A stretch of 64,000 bases of DNA from Chitinophagaceae bacterium (lineage in GTDB: Bacteria; Bacteroidota; Bacteroidia; Chitinophagales; Chitinophagaceae), in the NCBI GenBank assembly GCA_017307755.1, contig JAFKGQ010000003.1, positions 372,001-436,000 of the forward strand, given 5' to 3'. Both the position numbers and the translations under genes were made by a program. The notes under the pieces are model-generated. The model saw only the letters and a list, made by a program, of their open reading frames with translations, was not told the origin of the DNA and searched no databases. Shown here in pieces: positions 17,439 through 26,201 of the stretch (position 1 is the stretch's first letter; each line of letters starts with the position of its first letter).

Positions 17439-18575
17439 ATGAATAAAGCCTATTTGAAAGGCCTTAACTCGTTAAGGTTCTTAGCCGCTGCTTTTGTCAT
17501 AATCAGTCATGGACAGCAATCGATAACAAAATTGGGATTCGATAAGTTCTCCGGTCTGGCCCTTTTTAACAGAGGTGGAGACGCTGTGGAATTTTTTTAT
17601 GTCCTTTCCGGGTTCCTGATCACCTATTTATTGAGAGGGGAGCTGGGGCGCACCGGAACTATCTCGATCAGGGGTTTTTATATGCGCCGTGTCTTCCGTA
17701 TCTGGCCGCTGTATTTCCTGGTCGTTGCCATTGGTTTTGGTTTCCTGGGAGTAATATATCCAAGGTTGACCGGTCAGCTTTTTTTCGATTTCCCGATCTG
17801 GAAGGGGATGGTCCTGTTCTTCTGTTTCCTGCCGAACCTGGCAACGTCCATGTATGCCACGGGGCTTTTATTTCCCTTAAGGACTATTGGTGTGGAAGAA
17901 CAATTTTACCTTTTCTGGGCGCCCGTCGTAAAAAAGTTTCGTCATAAACTTCCATACCTGATCGGAAGCTTTATTGTAATTTCGTACGTATGGTATTGGC
18001 TGGTAATGTATGGGAACCTGCCGTTCTCAGAAACAGTACTGGCTTTTTTATCAACACAGAAATTCTATGCAATGGCGACAGGGGCGGCGTTTGGTTTGAT
18101 CCAATTTAAATATGGAGAGCGGTATAAGCGTTCCTTCCTGGCTTCGCCCATAGCGCAATGGTTGTTAATTGCCGTCATTGTATTTTATTATCTCATCGGC
18201 TATGCTCCGGCGGAAGGGGTCCTGTTGCATTTCTGTATGTGTAGTCTGTACGGGCTGCTGATCATCAATTGCAATCTTTTAGACCGGCCGGTGGTCAATC
18301 TTGAGCGGAGGCCGTTGATCTACCTGGGTACTATTTCCTATGGCTTGTACATGTGTCATATGCTGGTGGATTACGGGCTGCGTTTTACCCTTATGAAGTT
18401 GCACGTGGAAAAGATCGGTCACCCCTTGCTGATCATGCCTCTTTATCATATTACGCTTATGGGCGGAGCCATCGTACTCGCCTCTTTATCCTATAAACAT
18501 TACGAAAATTATTTTTTACGTTTAAACAGCGGTCAGCAGTCGTATCTACATCGTCTAAAGAACAGATATGCTTAG
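17439..18575 (+). CDS. Acyltransferase 3 family membrane protein
   Basis: The second acyltransferase-3 protein of the operon, 378 residues. Family marks are YLKGLNSLRFLAAAFVIISH with the conserved Arg and His, FFYVLSGFLITYLL, FYMRRVFRIWPLYF and RTIGVEEQFYLFWAP. About ten membrane segments are visible. It overlaps the next gene, the fused 2-oxoacid dehydrogenase E1, by eight bases. That placement directly before the E1-E2-carrier block makes it a candidate user of an unusual acyl group, but nothing in its sequence shows the donor. Confidence 0.88.
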   Translation: MNKAYLKGLNSLRFLAAAFVIISHGQQSITKLGFDKFSGLALFNRGGDAVEFFYVLSGFLITYLLRGELGRTGTISIRGFYMRRVFRIWPLYFLVVAIGFGFLGVIYPRLTGQLFFDFPIWKGMVLFFCFLPNLATSMYATGLLFPLRTIGVEEQFYLFWAPVVKKFRHKLPYLIGSFIVISYVWYWLVMYGNLPFSETVLAFLSTQKFYAMATGAAFGLIQFKYGERYKRSFLASPIAQWLLIAVIVFYYLIGYAPAEGVLLHFCMCSLYGLLIINCNLLDRPVVNLERRPLIYLGTISYGLYMCHMLVDYGLRFTLMKLHVEKIGHPLLIMPLYHITLMGGAIVLASLSYKHYENYFLRLNSGQQSYLHRLKNRYA

Positions 18576-20514
18576 CAGCAAATCGATAATCAATCACCGG
18601 ATCATAAAGGAGGCGCTCAGGATCCGGAAAGTAGAGGAAAAGTTTTTGGAGCTGTTCTCCCAGGGTAAGCTAAATGGTACTGTTCATACCTGTGTCGGAC
18701 AGGAATTTTCCGCTGTTGCATTTGCAGGGCAGCTAAAAAAGATGGACTTTATTTTTTCCAACCATCGCTGTCATGGTCATTACATGGCGTTCACAGGCGA
18801 TGTGCGGGGATTGCTCGCAGAGCTTCTGGGGAAAGCTTCCGGGACCTGCGGGGGTATCGGAAGCAGCCAGCACTTATGTCATAATAATTTTTTCTCCAAT
18901 GGCATACAAGGGGGTATAGTGCCGGTGGCGGCCGGATATGCCCTTGGTAATAAATTAAAAAAAAACGGTGCTATCGGTGTGGTCTTCATCGGGGACGGTA
19001 CGCTTGGCGAAGGAGCCCTGTACGAGACGATGAATATCATTTCCAGGTGGGAGATACCCTTGCTCATCGTTTGTGAGAATAACTTTTACGCGCAGTCCAC
19101 CCCTCAGCATATAAACCTTGCCGGAGATATCCTTTCCAGGGCAAAGGCTTTTGGTATCCGCACTGGCCAGGGCGAAACCTCCTCACCGGAAGAGCTCATG
19201 CACAAGGCGCAACAAGCCATCGACTATGTGCGCGGCGAAACAAAACCCTGTTTTTTCCTGGTGGAGACTTACCGGCTGAACGCCCATTCCAAAGGGGATG
19301 ATGACCGTGATCCGGCAGAAGTGGCGAGCTATGCTGAAAAAGACTTTCTCAATATCTTCCGGAACGAATCGCCTGCGTACTATCAAATGTATAAAGAAGT
19401 GGTGGACCAGGAAGTTGACTCCCTGGTGGAAGAGATCCTGCTGGAAGAGGAGCTTTCACCGGAGCGGTATCACCAGCATGAAGAACATCACACCGGAAAT
19501 GCATGGACGCCCCTGGAAACGATCAATAAAAGACAGGTCGAGCTGCTCAATGCTTTTTTTAAAGAAAAGATTGCGGCGGACGAGAAGATGGTATTCCTTG
19601 GGGAGGATGTACTTTCTCCTTATGGCGGCGCTTTTAAGGTTGCAAAGGAGCTCTCCTTTCTGCGACCTGAAAGAGTTTTTTCCACCCCTATTTCGGAGGC
19701 GGCGCTCACGGGTATATCGAATGGTCTTGCCCTGAATGGTTTTAAGCCTTTTGCGGAGATCATGTTTGGGGATTTTATGACCCTGGCGTTCGACCAGATA
19801 GTCAACCATGCCTCTAAATTCCACCATATGTTCAATAAAAAAGTGAACTGCCCGGTGGTGATAAGGACTCCTATGGGCGGACGGAGAGGGTATGGCCCTA
19901 CCCATTCGCAAACCCTGGACAAATTCCTGGTGGGCATCGACAATGTAAAGACAGTGGCATTAAATACACTGTTAGACCCCGGCCGTATTTACCAGAGCAT
20001 ATATAATGAACAGCATCCCGTCGTTGTGATAGAAAATAAGACTGATTACGGGAAAAAGATCGCTCAGCAGCAGCTGAAGAATTTTGTTTACGAGCACAAC
20101 GAAGACCCTTTTCCGGTGGTGCGTATCCGTCCGGCTGTCTCTGCGCCTACGCTTACTATTGTCGCTTATGGCGGGATGGCGGATATGGTTGCAGGTATGC
20201 TGGAGCAGGTGTTCGCCGAGGCGGATCATAAGCCTGAGCTGATCGTTCCTTCGCTGATCTCGCATTTGCCGGTGGACCTGGTGGCGGCATCCGCCTCCCG
20301 CACGGGCAACCTGCTGGTGGTGGAAGAAGGCTCCGGTTTTGCCGGTATCGGCAGCGAACTGATCGCCGCAGTTACAGAAATAGTACCACATAAGATACAC
20401 ACCAGGAGGGTAACAGCCCTTCCGGTGCCCATCCCTTCCGTAAAATCCCTGGAAAATATCGTATTGCCCGACAAGAGCAGGATTCTGGATGAAATAAAAG
20501 CAAGCTTTCAGTAA
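18568..20514 (+). CDS. Fused 2-oxoacid dehydrogenase E1 (alpha-beta), thiamine diphosphate dependent
   Basis: A 648-residue fusion of E1 alpha (about 1-310) and E1 beta (about 318-648). The alpha half has HTCVGQEFSAVAFAG, SNHRCHGHYMAF, the ThDP motif from GDG (142-144) to NN (171-172), and YRLNAHSKGDD. The beta half has FLGEDV, PYGGAFKVAKEL, TPISEAALTG with the ThDP-activating Glu377, FGDFMTLAFDQIVNHASKFH and THSQ with His446. E1 decarboxylates a 2-oxoacid, or cleaves a ketose, and loads the acyl unit on the lipoyl arm of E2. The gene sits in a glycan operon and abuts a divergent E2 and a carrier-protein fusion, so it is unlikely to be the housekeeping pyruvate or branched-chain enzyme. The substrate is unknown. 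Confidence 0.88.
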   Translation: MLSSKSIINHRIIKEALRIRKVEEKFLELFSQGKLNGTVHTCVGQEFSAVAFAGQLKKMDFIFSNHRCHGHYMAFTGDVRGLLAELLGKASGTCGGIGSSQHLCHNNFFSNGIQGGIVPVAAGYALGNKLKKNGAIGVVFIGDGTLGEGALYETMNIISRWEIPLLIVCENNFYAQSTPQHINLAGDILSRAKAFGIRTGQGETSSPEELMHKAQQAIDYVRGETKPCFFLVETYRLNAHSKGDDDRDPAEVASYAEKDFLNIFRNESPAYYQMYKEVVDQEVDSLVEEILLEEELSPERYHQHEEHHTGNAWTPLETINKRQVELLNAFFKEKIAADEKMVFLGEDVLSPYGGAFKVAKELSFLRPERVFSTPISEAALTGISNGLALNGFKPFAEIMFGDFMTLAFDQIVNHASKFHHMFNKKVNCPVVIRTPMGGRRGYGPTHSQTLDKFLVGIDNVKTVALNTLLDPGRIYQSIYNEQHPVVVIENKTDYGKKIAQQQLKNFVYEHNEDPFPVVRIRPAVSAPTLTIVAYGGMADMVAGMLEQVFAEADHKPELIVPSLISHLPVDLVAASASRTGNLLVVEEGSGFAGIGSELIAAVTEIVPHKIHTRRVTALPVPIPSVKSLENIVLPDKSRILDEIKASFQ

Positions 20515-21839
20515 TGGGATTATTACAGGAAATACAGGTGCCACTTCTCGCCGTCAATGATACCAGTCTTACCGTGGTGGAAATAAATTTCACGAGTGGC
20601 AGCCAGGTAAAAAAGGGCGACATAGTAATGGTATTCGAAACATCCAAGACCACCTATGACGTAGAGGCGGCCTCGGATGGCTATATACAGTATTTATGCG
20701 AGGCTGACCACGATTATGAAGTAAATACGGTCGTGGCCAGGGTATACAGCGAGGCGGGTGAGACGGCGGCGCCACCCGTACATAGACCGGCCATCAACGG
20801 AGTGGCGGCTGCACCCGTGGTAAAAGCCGGCCCCGCGTCCGTCTGGGAAGGGGAGACACTATTCTCCCGTGAAGCTACCCGGCTGATGACTGAGGCGGGG
20901 GTTGCTCCATCACTTTTTACAGGCAGGGACTTTGTCACGGCGAAGGATGTGCGGGATCTTTTACAGCCCGCATCCGGCATCCAGGCTCCCAAGGGTGAGC
21001 CGGCTGTCACCAGGGCAGGGAATGCTCCCAACCGGCTTCCGCTGCCGGCAGATCCTCAGAAAGTCATAGTAGGCAAGCTCAGCTCCGCCAAAAAAAGAGA
21101 GATAGAATATCTTGGAGATATCCAATCCACGGGCCTCACCAGCACGATCAACACTTTTGTCGAGACAAACGGTATCTTCACACATATCAACCGTAGTCTA
21201 AAACACCTCAAGGATGCGCTCCTGCCTGTGATCCTCTACGAATCCGCAAGGCTGCTGGCGGACTACCCTTTGTTGAATGCTTATTTCACCGGGGATGCCA
21301 TTGCCCATTACAAGGAGGTCAATCCGGGTTTTGCCATCGACATTGATAAAGGGCTGAAGGTATTGAAGATAGCCAGAGCCGGACAGCTAACCATTCCCGC
21401 CATCGAGGAAGAGATCCTTCGTTTGTCGGGCAGCTACCTGGATGATACGCTGGATATTGACGATCTGACGGACATCACCTTCACCATCACCGATCTTTCC
21501 TCGGAAGGAGTGGCTTTTTTCCGTCCACTGGTGAATAAGATGAACAGCTCTATCCTGGGTATATCAGCTATCGACGCCAGGCTGCAGCGTTGCACTTTGA
21601 GCCTTACTTTTGATCATCGCGTTACAGAGGGCAAGCTGGCTGCCCAATTCCTAAAGGAGCTGAAAGACCGGCTGGAATCCTACCGGGCAGTGGACACCCA
21701 GGCTGCGTTGCGTGGCGTCACCTGTTTTAAATGTCTGAAGACCCTGGGAGAAGACCTTTCAGGGGTTGGCTTTGCCCGCTGTATAACACCGGAAGGAAAA
21801 GATGGATATATTTGCCAGAGCTGTCTAAAAGGATTTTGA
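20514..21839 (+). CDS. Divergent E2 lipoyl acyltransferase with C-terminal CxxC/CxxC tail
   Basis: A 441-residue protein. Residues 1-75 are a lipoyl domain with the modification Lys45 in FETSKTTYDVEAASDG. Residues about 115-150 resemble a peripheral subunit-binding domain (SREATRLMTEAGVAPSLF). Residues about 185-390 are a CAT-like catalytic core. The usual HxxxDG catalytic motif reads H368-RVT-E372-G373, with Asp changed to Glu. After the core comes a 40-residue tail with Cys404/407 and Cys434/437, spaced like a zinc ribbon and not normal for E2. Start and stop overlap both neighbours by one base (TAATG, TGATG), so the three genes are translationally coupled. It may pass an acyl group to the downstream carrier domain rather than to CoA; this is inference. 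Confidence 0.83.
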   Translation: MGLLQEIQVPLLAVNDTSLTVVEINFTSGSQVKKGDIVMVFETSKTTYDVEAASDGYIQYLCEADHDYEVNTVVARVYSEAGETAAPPVHRPAINGVAAAPVVKAGPASVWEGETLFSREATRLMTEAGVAPSLFTGRDFVTAKDVRDLLQPASGIQAPKGEPAVTRAGNAPNRLPLPADPQKVIVGKLSSAKKREIEYLGDIQSTGLTSTINTFVETNGIFTHINRSLKHLKDALLPVILYESARLLADYPLLNAYFTGDAIAHYKEVNPGFAIDIDKGLKVLKIARAGQLTIPAIEEEILRLSGSYLDDTLDIDDLTDITFTITDLSSEGVAFFRPLVNKMNSSILGISAIDARLQRCTLSLTFDHRVTEGKLAAQFLKELKDRLESYRAVDTQAALRGVTCFKCLKTLGEDLSGVGFARCITPEGKDGYICQSCLKGF

Positions 21840-22552
21840 TGGAAGAGAAGATAAAAGAGATCGTATCTGCATTTACAAAAGTGCCCGTTGGAGATATCGG
21901 CCCGGCAACACTGGTGGACCGCCAGGCGGTGAAAAGCTCTATATTGCTGCACCGTATGTATGCACGGCTGGCGGAAGAAGGGGTTGTAGTGGAAAACTAT
22001 ACGGCTATAAAGACCTTTTCCGATCTGGTAGGTAACCACAATAAGGCGCTGCCGGTGGCATCTTCCATAGATAGGCCTCCCCCTCCCTCTTCGGGGGATA
22101 TCGGCATCGGCATCGACATCGAAGATCTGTCGACGCTTCCCCGTACACATGATTTCCGGAAAGATGAGTTCTATACCATGAATTTCACGCCTTCAGAAAT
22201 AGCTTACTGCGTCCTTCAACCTGACCCTTATGCTTCTTTTGCCGGGCTGTTTTGCGCCAAGGAAGCTATTGTCAAGGCCGACGGGAGACACCGGCCCAGG
22301 GCGTTCAATACCATTGGCATCACGCATGATCCGGAAGGGCGGCCTTCATATCCGGGATTTCACCTGTCTATTTCCCATGCCGGAGGCGTTGCTGCAGCAG
22401 TCGCCGTCCCTTCAAAGACTGAACAGGCGCAGGTTGTATCTTTGCAGCAGCCGCAGCAGCCGTCCGCAAGACAAAGTAAAGGCGCCGTCTGGGTTGGCTG
22501 GCTGGCCTTGTTGCTTTCAATACTGGCTATTATTCTTGGTTTAACGCGATGA
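21839..22552 (+). CDS. Acyl-carrier-like domain fused to AcpS-type phosphopantetheinyl transferase and a membrane anchor
   Basis: A 237-residue protein with three parts. Residues 1-66 look like an acyl carrier protein: helix pattern, and KSS at 32-34 in the place of the usual DSL, so Ser33 is the candidate pantetheine site. Residues 88-190 match holo-ACP synthase (AcpS): GIGIDIEDLS with Asp93, GLFCAKEAIVKADG with Glu142 and Lys146, and HLSISHAGG. After a Gln/Pro linker, residues 215-235 form a single hydrophobic helix, so the protein is probably tethered to the inner membrane. The start at 21839 overlaps the E2 stop (TGATG); an earlier in-frame ATG at 21731 lies in the E2 gene. The fusion suggests self-priming of its own carrier. 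Function in acyl transfer is inferred. Confidence 0.78.
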   Translation: MEEKIKEIVSAFTKVPVGDIGPATLVDRQAVKSSILLHRMYARLAEEGVVVENYTAIKTFSDLVGNHNKALPVASSIDRPPPPSSGDIGIGIDIEDLSTLPRTHDFRKDEFYTMNFTPSEIAYCVLQPDPYASFAGLFCAKEAIVKADGRHRPRAFNTIGITHDPEGRPSYPGFHLSISHAGGVAAAVAVPSKTEQAQVVSLQQPQQPSARQSKGAVWVGWLALLLSILAIILGLTR

Positions 22553-23295
22553 AGATATCCATCATTACTGCTACCTATAACAGCGCCCCCACGGTGAGGG
22601 ATACGCTTGCATGTATCCGCGGACAGCAATACCCGGATATCGAACATATCATCGTGGATGGCAGGTCGTCCGACAAGACATTGGAGGTCGTTTCACAATT
22701 TCCCCATGTGGCGAAGATCATCTCGGAAAAGGACAAAGGTATCTACGATGCGATGAATAAAGGTATCGGTATGGCCACGGGCGATATAGTGGGTATTCTG
22801 AACTCCGACGATATGTATACAGACCCACAGGTCCTGTCTCATGTGGCGGAAGCTTTTCTCGACCCCGACATTATGACGGTGTATGCCGACTTGCAATATG
22901 TTCACGCAGACAACCCCGGGAGGGTGTTGCGAACGTGGAATTCGGGTCCTTATCGCAAAAAGAACTTCTATTATGGCTGGATGCCGCCCCATCCGACTTT
23001 TTTTGTGCGAAAGGAAGTGTATGAACAGGCGGGTCTTTTCAATCTCAGCCTCCGGTCGGCTGCCGACTATGAGCTGATGCTCAGGGTGTTACTCAAACAT
23101 GATTTTACCGCCCATTACATCCCCCGGGTAATTGTCAGGATGCGGGCGGGGGGGATGAGCAATGCTTCGCTGGGAAATAGATTAAGAGCCAATAAAGAGG
23201 ATAGATTGGCCTGGAAATTGAATGGATTAGAACCGTATTTTTTTACCTTATATATCAAACCCCTTAGAAAGATTCATCAATATATAATTAAGTAA
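22549..23295 (+). CDS. Glycosyltransferase family 2 (WcaE/WcaA type)
   Basis: A 248-residue GT2 enzyme: [20 protein letters not shown] at the start, [18 protein letters not shown], then [20 protein letters not shown] and [12 protein letters not shown] with the DD metal site. [12 protein letters not shown] and [11 protein letters not shown] carry the acceptor-side ED-like motif. The [12 protein letters not shown] stretch is typical of short GT2 enzymes such as WcaE in colanic acid loci. It overlaps the carrier/PPTase gene by four bases (ATGA) and lies four bases before gmd. It probably adds fucose or another sugar to the repeat unit; the donor is not readable. Confidence 0.88.
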   Translation: MKISIITATYNSAPTVRDTLACIRGQQYPDIEHIIVDGRSSDKTLEVVSQFPHVAKIISEKDKGIYDAMNKGIGMATGDIVGILNSDDMYTDPQVLSHVAEAFLDPDIMTVYADLQYVHADNPGRVLRTWNSGPYRKKNFYYGWMPPHPTFFVRKEVYEQAGLFNLSLRSAADYELMLRVLLKHDFTAHYIPRVIVRMRAGGMSNASLGNRLRANKEDRLAWKLNGLEPYFFTLYIKPLRKIHQYIIK

Positions 23296-23299
23296 CGTT

Positions 23300-24415
23300 A
23301 TGGCAAAAGTCGCATTAATCACAGGTGTAACAGGACAGGATGGGGCCTATTTGAGTGAATTGCTCCTGAAGAAAGGATATATTGTACATGGCATCAAGAG
23401 AAGGTCTTCACTTTTTAACACGGATAGGATCGACCATCTTTACCAGGATCCCCATGAAAAAAATGTGCAATACCACCTTCATTATGGCGACTTGACCGAC
23501 AGCACCAACCTGATCCGTATCATCCAGGAGACACAACCGGACGAGATATACAACCTGGCGGCTATGAGTCATGTCCATGTCAGCTTTGAAACACCGGAAT
23601 ATACAGCCAATGCCGATGGTATCGGGACCCTTCGTATTCTCGAGGCGGTGCGGCTGCTGGGACTTACCAAAAAGACCAAGGTCTATCAGGCATCCACCTC
23701 GGAATTATATGGACTTGTACAAGCCGTTCCCCAAAGCGAAACCACGCCTTTCTATCCACGGAGTCCTTATGCGGTAGCCAAATTGTACGGCTACTGGATC
23801 ACGGTGAACTACAGGGAAGCATATAAAATGTATGCCTGTAATGGTATTCTTTTTAATCATGAATCGCCTTTGAGAGGCGAAACGTTTGTGACCCGTAAGA
23901 TTACCCGCGGAGTAGCAAAGATCGCCCTTGGACTACAGGATAAGATCTTTCTGGGCAACCTGGACGCTCAGCGCGACTGGGGCCATGCGAAAGACTATGT
24001 GGAGGCGATGTGGCGCATACTTCAGCAGCCGGAACCGGAGGATTTTGTCATCGCCACCGGGGTTACCACGCCCGTTCGCGAGTTCGTACGGATGGCTTTT
24101 GCCGAGGTGGGAATAGAACTGGCATTCAAAGGCAAAGAGGAAAAGGAAGTGGGCGTTGTAGTGTCCAGCAGCAACCCCGATTTTATTGTGGAAGTGGGCA
24201 AGGAAGTAATAGCCGTAGACGAACGCTATTACCGTCCCACTGAAGTAGACCTGTTGATCGGGGATCCTACCAAGGCCCAGCAAAAACTGGGGTGGAAGCC
24301 CAAGTATGACCTCCCCATGCTGGTGAAGGAGATGGTAAATGCGGACGTGCAGCTTTTCAGAAAAGAAAAAATATTGAAAGACTCCGGGTTTTATATCAAG
24401 AATCAATACGAATAG
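23300..24415 (+). CDS. gmd: GDP-mannose 4,6-dehydratase
   Basis: A 371-residue SDR of the normal Gmd length. It starts with [20 protein letters not shown] (the TGxxGxxG motif) followed by [12 protein letters not shown], the GDP-mannose-binding signature. Other conserved stretches are [26 protein letters not shown] and the catalytic [10 protein letters not shown] (YxxxK). It removes water from GDP-D-mannose to form GDP-4-keto-6-deoxy-D-mannose in the cytosol. fcl follows 13 bases later and completes GDP-L-fucose synthesis, so L-fucose is very likely a component of the polymer. Confidence 0.97.
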   Translation: MAKVALITGVTGQDGAYLSELLLKKGYIVHGIKRRSSLFNTDRIDHLYQDPHEKNVQYHLHYGDLTDSTNLIRIIQETQPDEIYNLAAMSHVHVSFETPEYTANADGIGTLRILEAVRLLGLTKKTKVYQASTSELYGLVQAVPQSETTPFYPRSPYAVAKLYGYWITVNYREAYKMYACNGILFNHESPLRGETFVTRKITRGVAKIALGLQDKIFLGNLDAQRDWGHAKDYVEAMWRILQQPEPEDFVIATGVTTPVREFVRMAFAEVGIELAFKGKEEKEVGVVVSSSNPDFIVEVGKEVIAVDERYYRPTEVDLLIGDPTKAQQKLGWKPKYDLPMLVKEMVNADVQLFRKEKILKDSGFYIKNQYE

Positions 24416-24428
24416 CTATATTCAGACG

Positions 24429-25358
24429 ATGCAACAAAACGACAAGATCTATGTGGCAGGCCATCGTGGGATGGTGGGTTCGGCCATTACACGGAAGTTA
24501 AAGAAGGAAGGATTTGCCAATCTCGTACAAAGGACCTCCAAAGAGCTGGATTTGCGAAACCAGGCGGCTGTACAGGCTTTTTTTGAACAGGAGAGGCCGG
24601 ATCATGTTTTCCTGGCAGCGGCAAAAGTAGGAGGTATCCTGGCCAACAATACTTATCGGGCCGAATTCCTGTACGACAACCTCATGATCCAGAACAATAT
24701 CATAGAATCGGCCTACCGGGCGGGCGTAAAGAAACTGATGTTTCTGGGGTCTTCCTGTATCTATCCCAAGCTGGCGCCGCAGCCGCTGAAGGAAGATGCG
24801 CTTCTCACAGGGGAGCTGGAGCCTACCAACGAGCCTTATGCCATTGCCAAGATCGCCGGGATCAAAATGGCGGACGCTTACCGCTCGCAGTACGGATGTA
24901 ATTTTATCTCGGTCATGCCTACCAATCTCTATGGCCCCAATGACAATTATGACCTGAATAATTCACATGTCCTGCCGGCATTGATCAGAAAATTCCATGA
25001 AGCAAAAAAGAAGGGCGAACCTTCCGTGACGTTGTGGGGCACCGGCAAACCGCGCAGGGAATTCCTTCATGCCGATGATCTGGCCGATGCCTGTTTCTTC
25101 CTGATGCAACAGTATAATGAACCCGGCTTTATCAACATCGGGACGGGAGAAGACCTGGAGATCGGGGAGTTGGCCCTGCTGGTCAAAAAGGTTACAGGAT
25201 ATGAGGGAGAGATAAAACACGATCTTTCCAAACCCGATGGAACACCTCGTAAGTTAATGGATGTCAGCAAATTAAATAAGCTTGGATGGAAGGCCTCCAT
25301 CAGCCTGGAGGACGGCATCCGGAGAGTATACGAGGATTTCAAAAAGGATAATCCTTAA
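24429..25358 (+). CDS. fcl: GDP-L-fucose synthase
   Basis: A 309-residue epimerase/reductase. [19 protein letters not shown] is the family's N-terminal NADP motif, and [47 protein letters not shown] (YxxxK) and [19 protein letters not shown] are all diagnostic. It epimerises C3 and C5 of GDP-4-keto-6-deoxymannose and reduces C4 to give GDP-L-fucose. The length is normal and no key residue is missing. It forms a pair with gmd. Confidence 0.97.
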   Translation: MQQNDKIYVAGHRGMVGSAITRKLKKEGFANLVQRTSKELDLRNQAAVQAFFEQERPDHVFLAAAKVGGILANNTYRAEFLYDNLMIQNNIIESAYRAGVKKLMFLGSSCIYPKLAPQPLKEDALLTGELEPTNEPYAIAKIAGIKMADAYRSQYGCNFISVMPTNLYGPNDNYDLNNSHVLPALIRKFHEAKKKGEPSVTLWGTGKPRREFLHADDLADACFFLMQQYNEPGFINIGTGEDLEIGELALLVKKVTGYEGEIKHDLSKPDGTPRKLMDVSKLNKLGWKASISLEDGIRRVYEDFKKDNP

Positions 25359-25367
25359 TCATGACCT

Positions 25368-26105
25368 GTGTTTACAATTTTTAAAAAAGCCGGTTCCGAT
25401 GCTGTAGATCTTAGTGGGATAGGCTGCGACATGCATTCCCATCTTATTCCCGGCATTGACGACGGAGCTAAGGATATGGAAGATTCCCTCCAACTGATAA
25501 GAGGGCTGATCGATCTTGGCTATCGTAAGCTGATCACCACCCCCCATATCCTGGTAGATTATTACCCCAATACCCCCACTACCATCGGAAATGGATACGA
25601 TGCCGTACAGGCGGAGTTGAAGAGACTGGGTATAACAGTGGAATTCCGGGCTGCGGCCGAGTACCTGCTGGACGACCATTTTATCACTTTGCTGGAGTCA
25701 GGCCAGCCCTTGCTGACTCTAAAGGATAAGATGGTGCTGATCGAACTGTCTTTTGCCGTCCCCGCCATCAACCTGAAGGAAATCCTGTTCCAGGCACAAC
25801 TAAAAGGATATCAGCCCGTGCTGGCTCATCCCGAACGATACCTGTATTTCGGCGCCAACAAGGGCTGGTATGAGCAGCTAAAGGATGCCGGCTGTCTTTT
25901 TCAGCTTAATTTGCTCTCTATCAAGGGGTATTATGGAAAGGGCTCCCTGGAATTGGCGCAATATCTCATCAAAAAGAAATACGTCGATCTTTTGGGTACC
26001 GACCTTCACCATCAAAAGCATCTCGAAAACCTCCGCAGCCCCCGTATTTCCGAAACCGTGAAAAAACTCCTGGATACCGGATTGATCCGTAATGCCACCC
26101 TTTGA
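25368..26105 (+). CDS. CpsB/YwqE-family tyrosine-protein phosphatase (PHP domain)
   Basis: A 245-residue PHP-type phosphatase starting at GTG 25368. Metal-binding motifs are DMHSHLIPGIDDGAKDM (about 22-38), ITTPHILVDYY, VLAHPERYLYF and LGTDLHHQ. CpsB/YwqE enzymes remove phosphate from the tyrosine-rich tail of the BY-kinase that drives chain export in Wzy-type pathways. No Wzc or Wza gene is in the window, so the partner kinase must lie upstream in the operon or elsewhere. This is the last + strand gene of the polysaccharide operon; a 96-base gap follows. Confidence 0.87.
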   Translation: MFTIFKKAGSDAVDLSGIGCDMHSHLIPGIDDGAKDMEDSLQLIRGLIDLGYRKLITTPHILVDYYPNTPTTIGNGYDAVQAELKRLGITVEFRAAAEYLLDDHFITLLESGQPLLTLKDKMVLIELSFAVPAINLKEILFQAQLKGYQPVLAHPERYLYFGANKGWYEQLKDAGCLFQLNLLSIKGYYGKGSLELAQYLIKKKYVDLLGTDLHHQKHLENLRSPRISETVKKLLDTGLIRNATL

Positions 26106-26201
26106 CCCTCAGTAAGTTGTTTCCTCCCTTCTGAAAAAGTTCATATATTGTCCCCCAAAACTTAAACAAGGATACAGATTTCCTTGTTGCTAACTGTGTA
26201 T

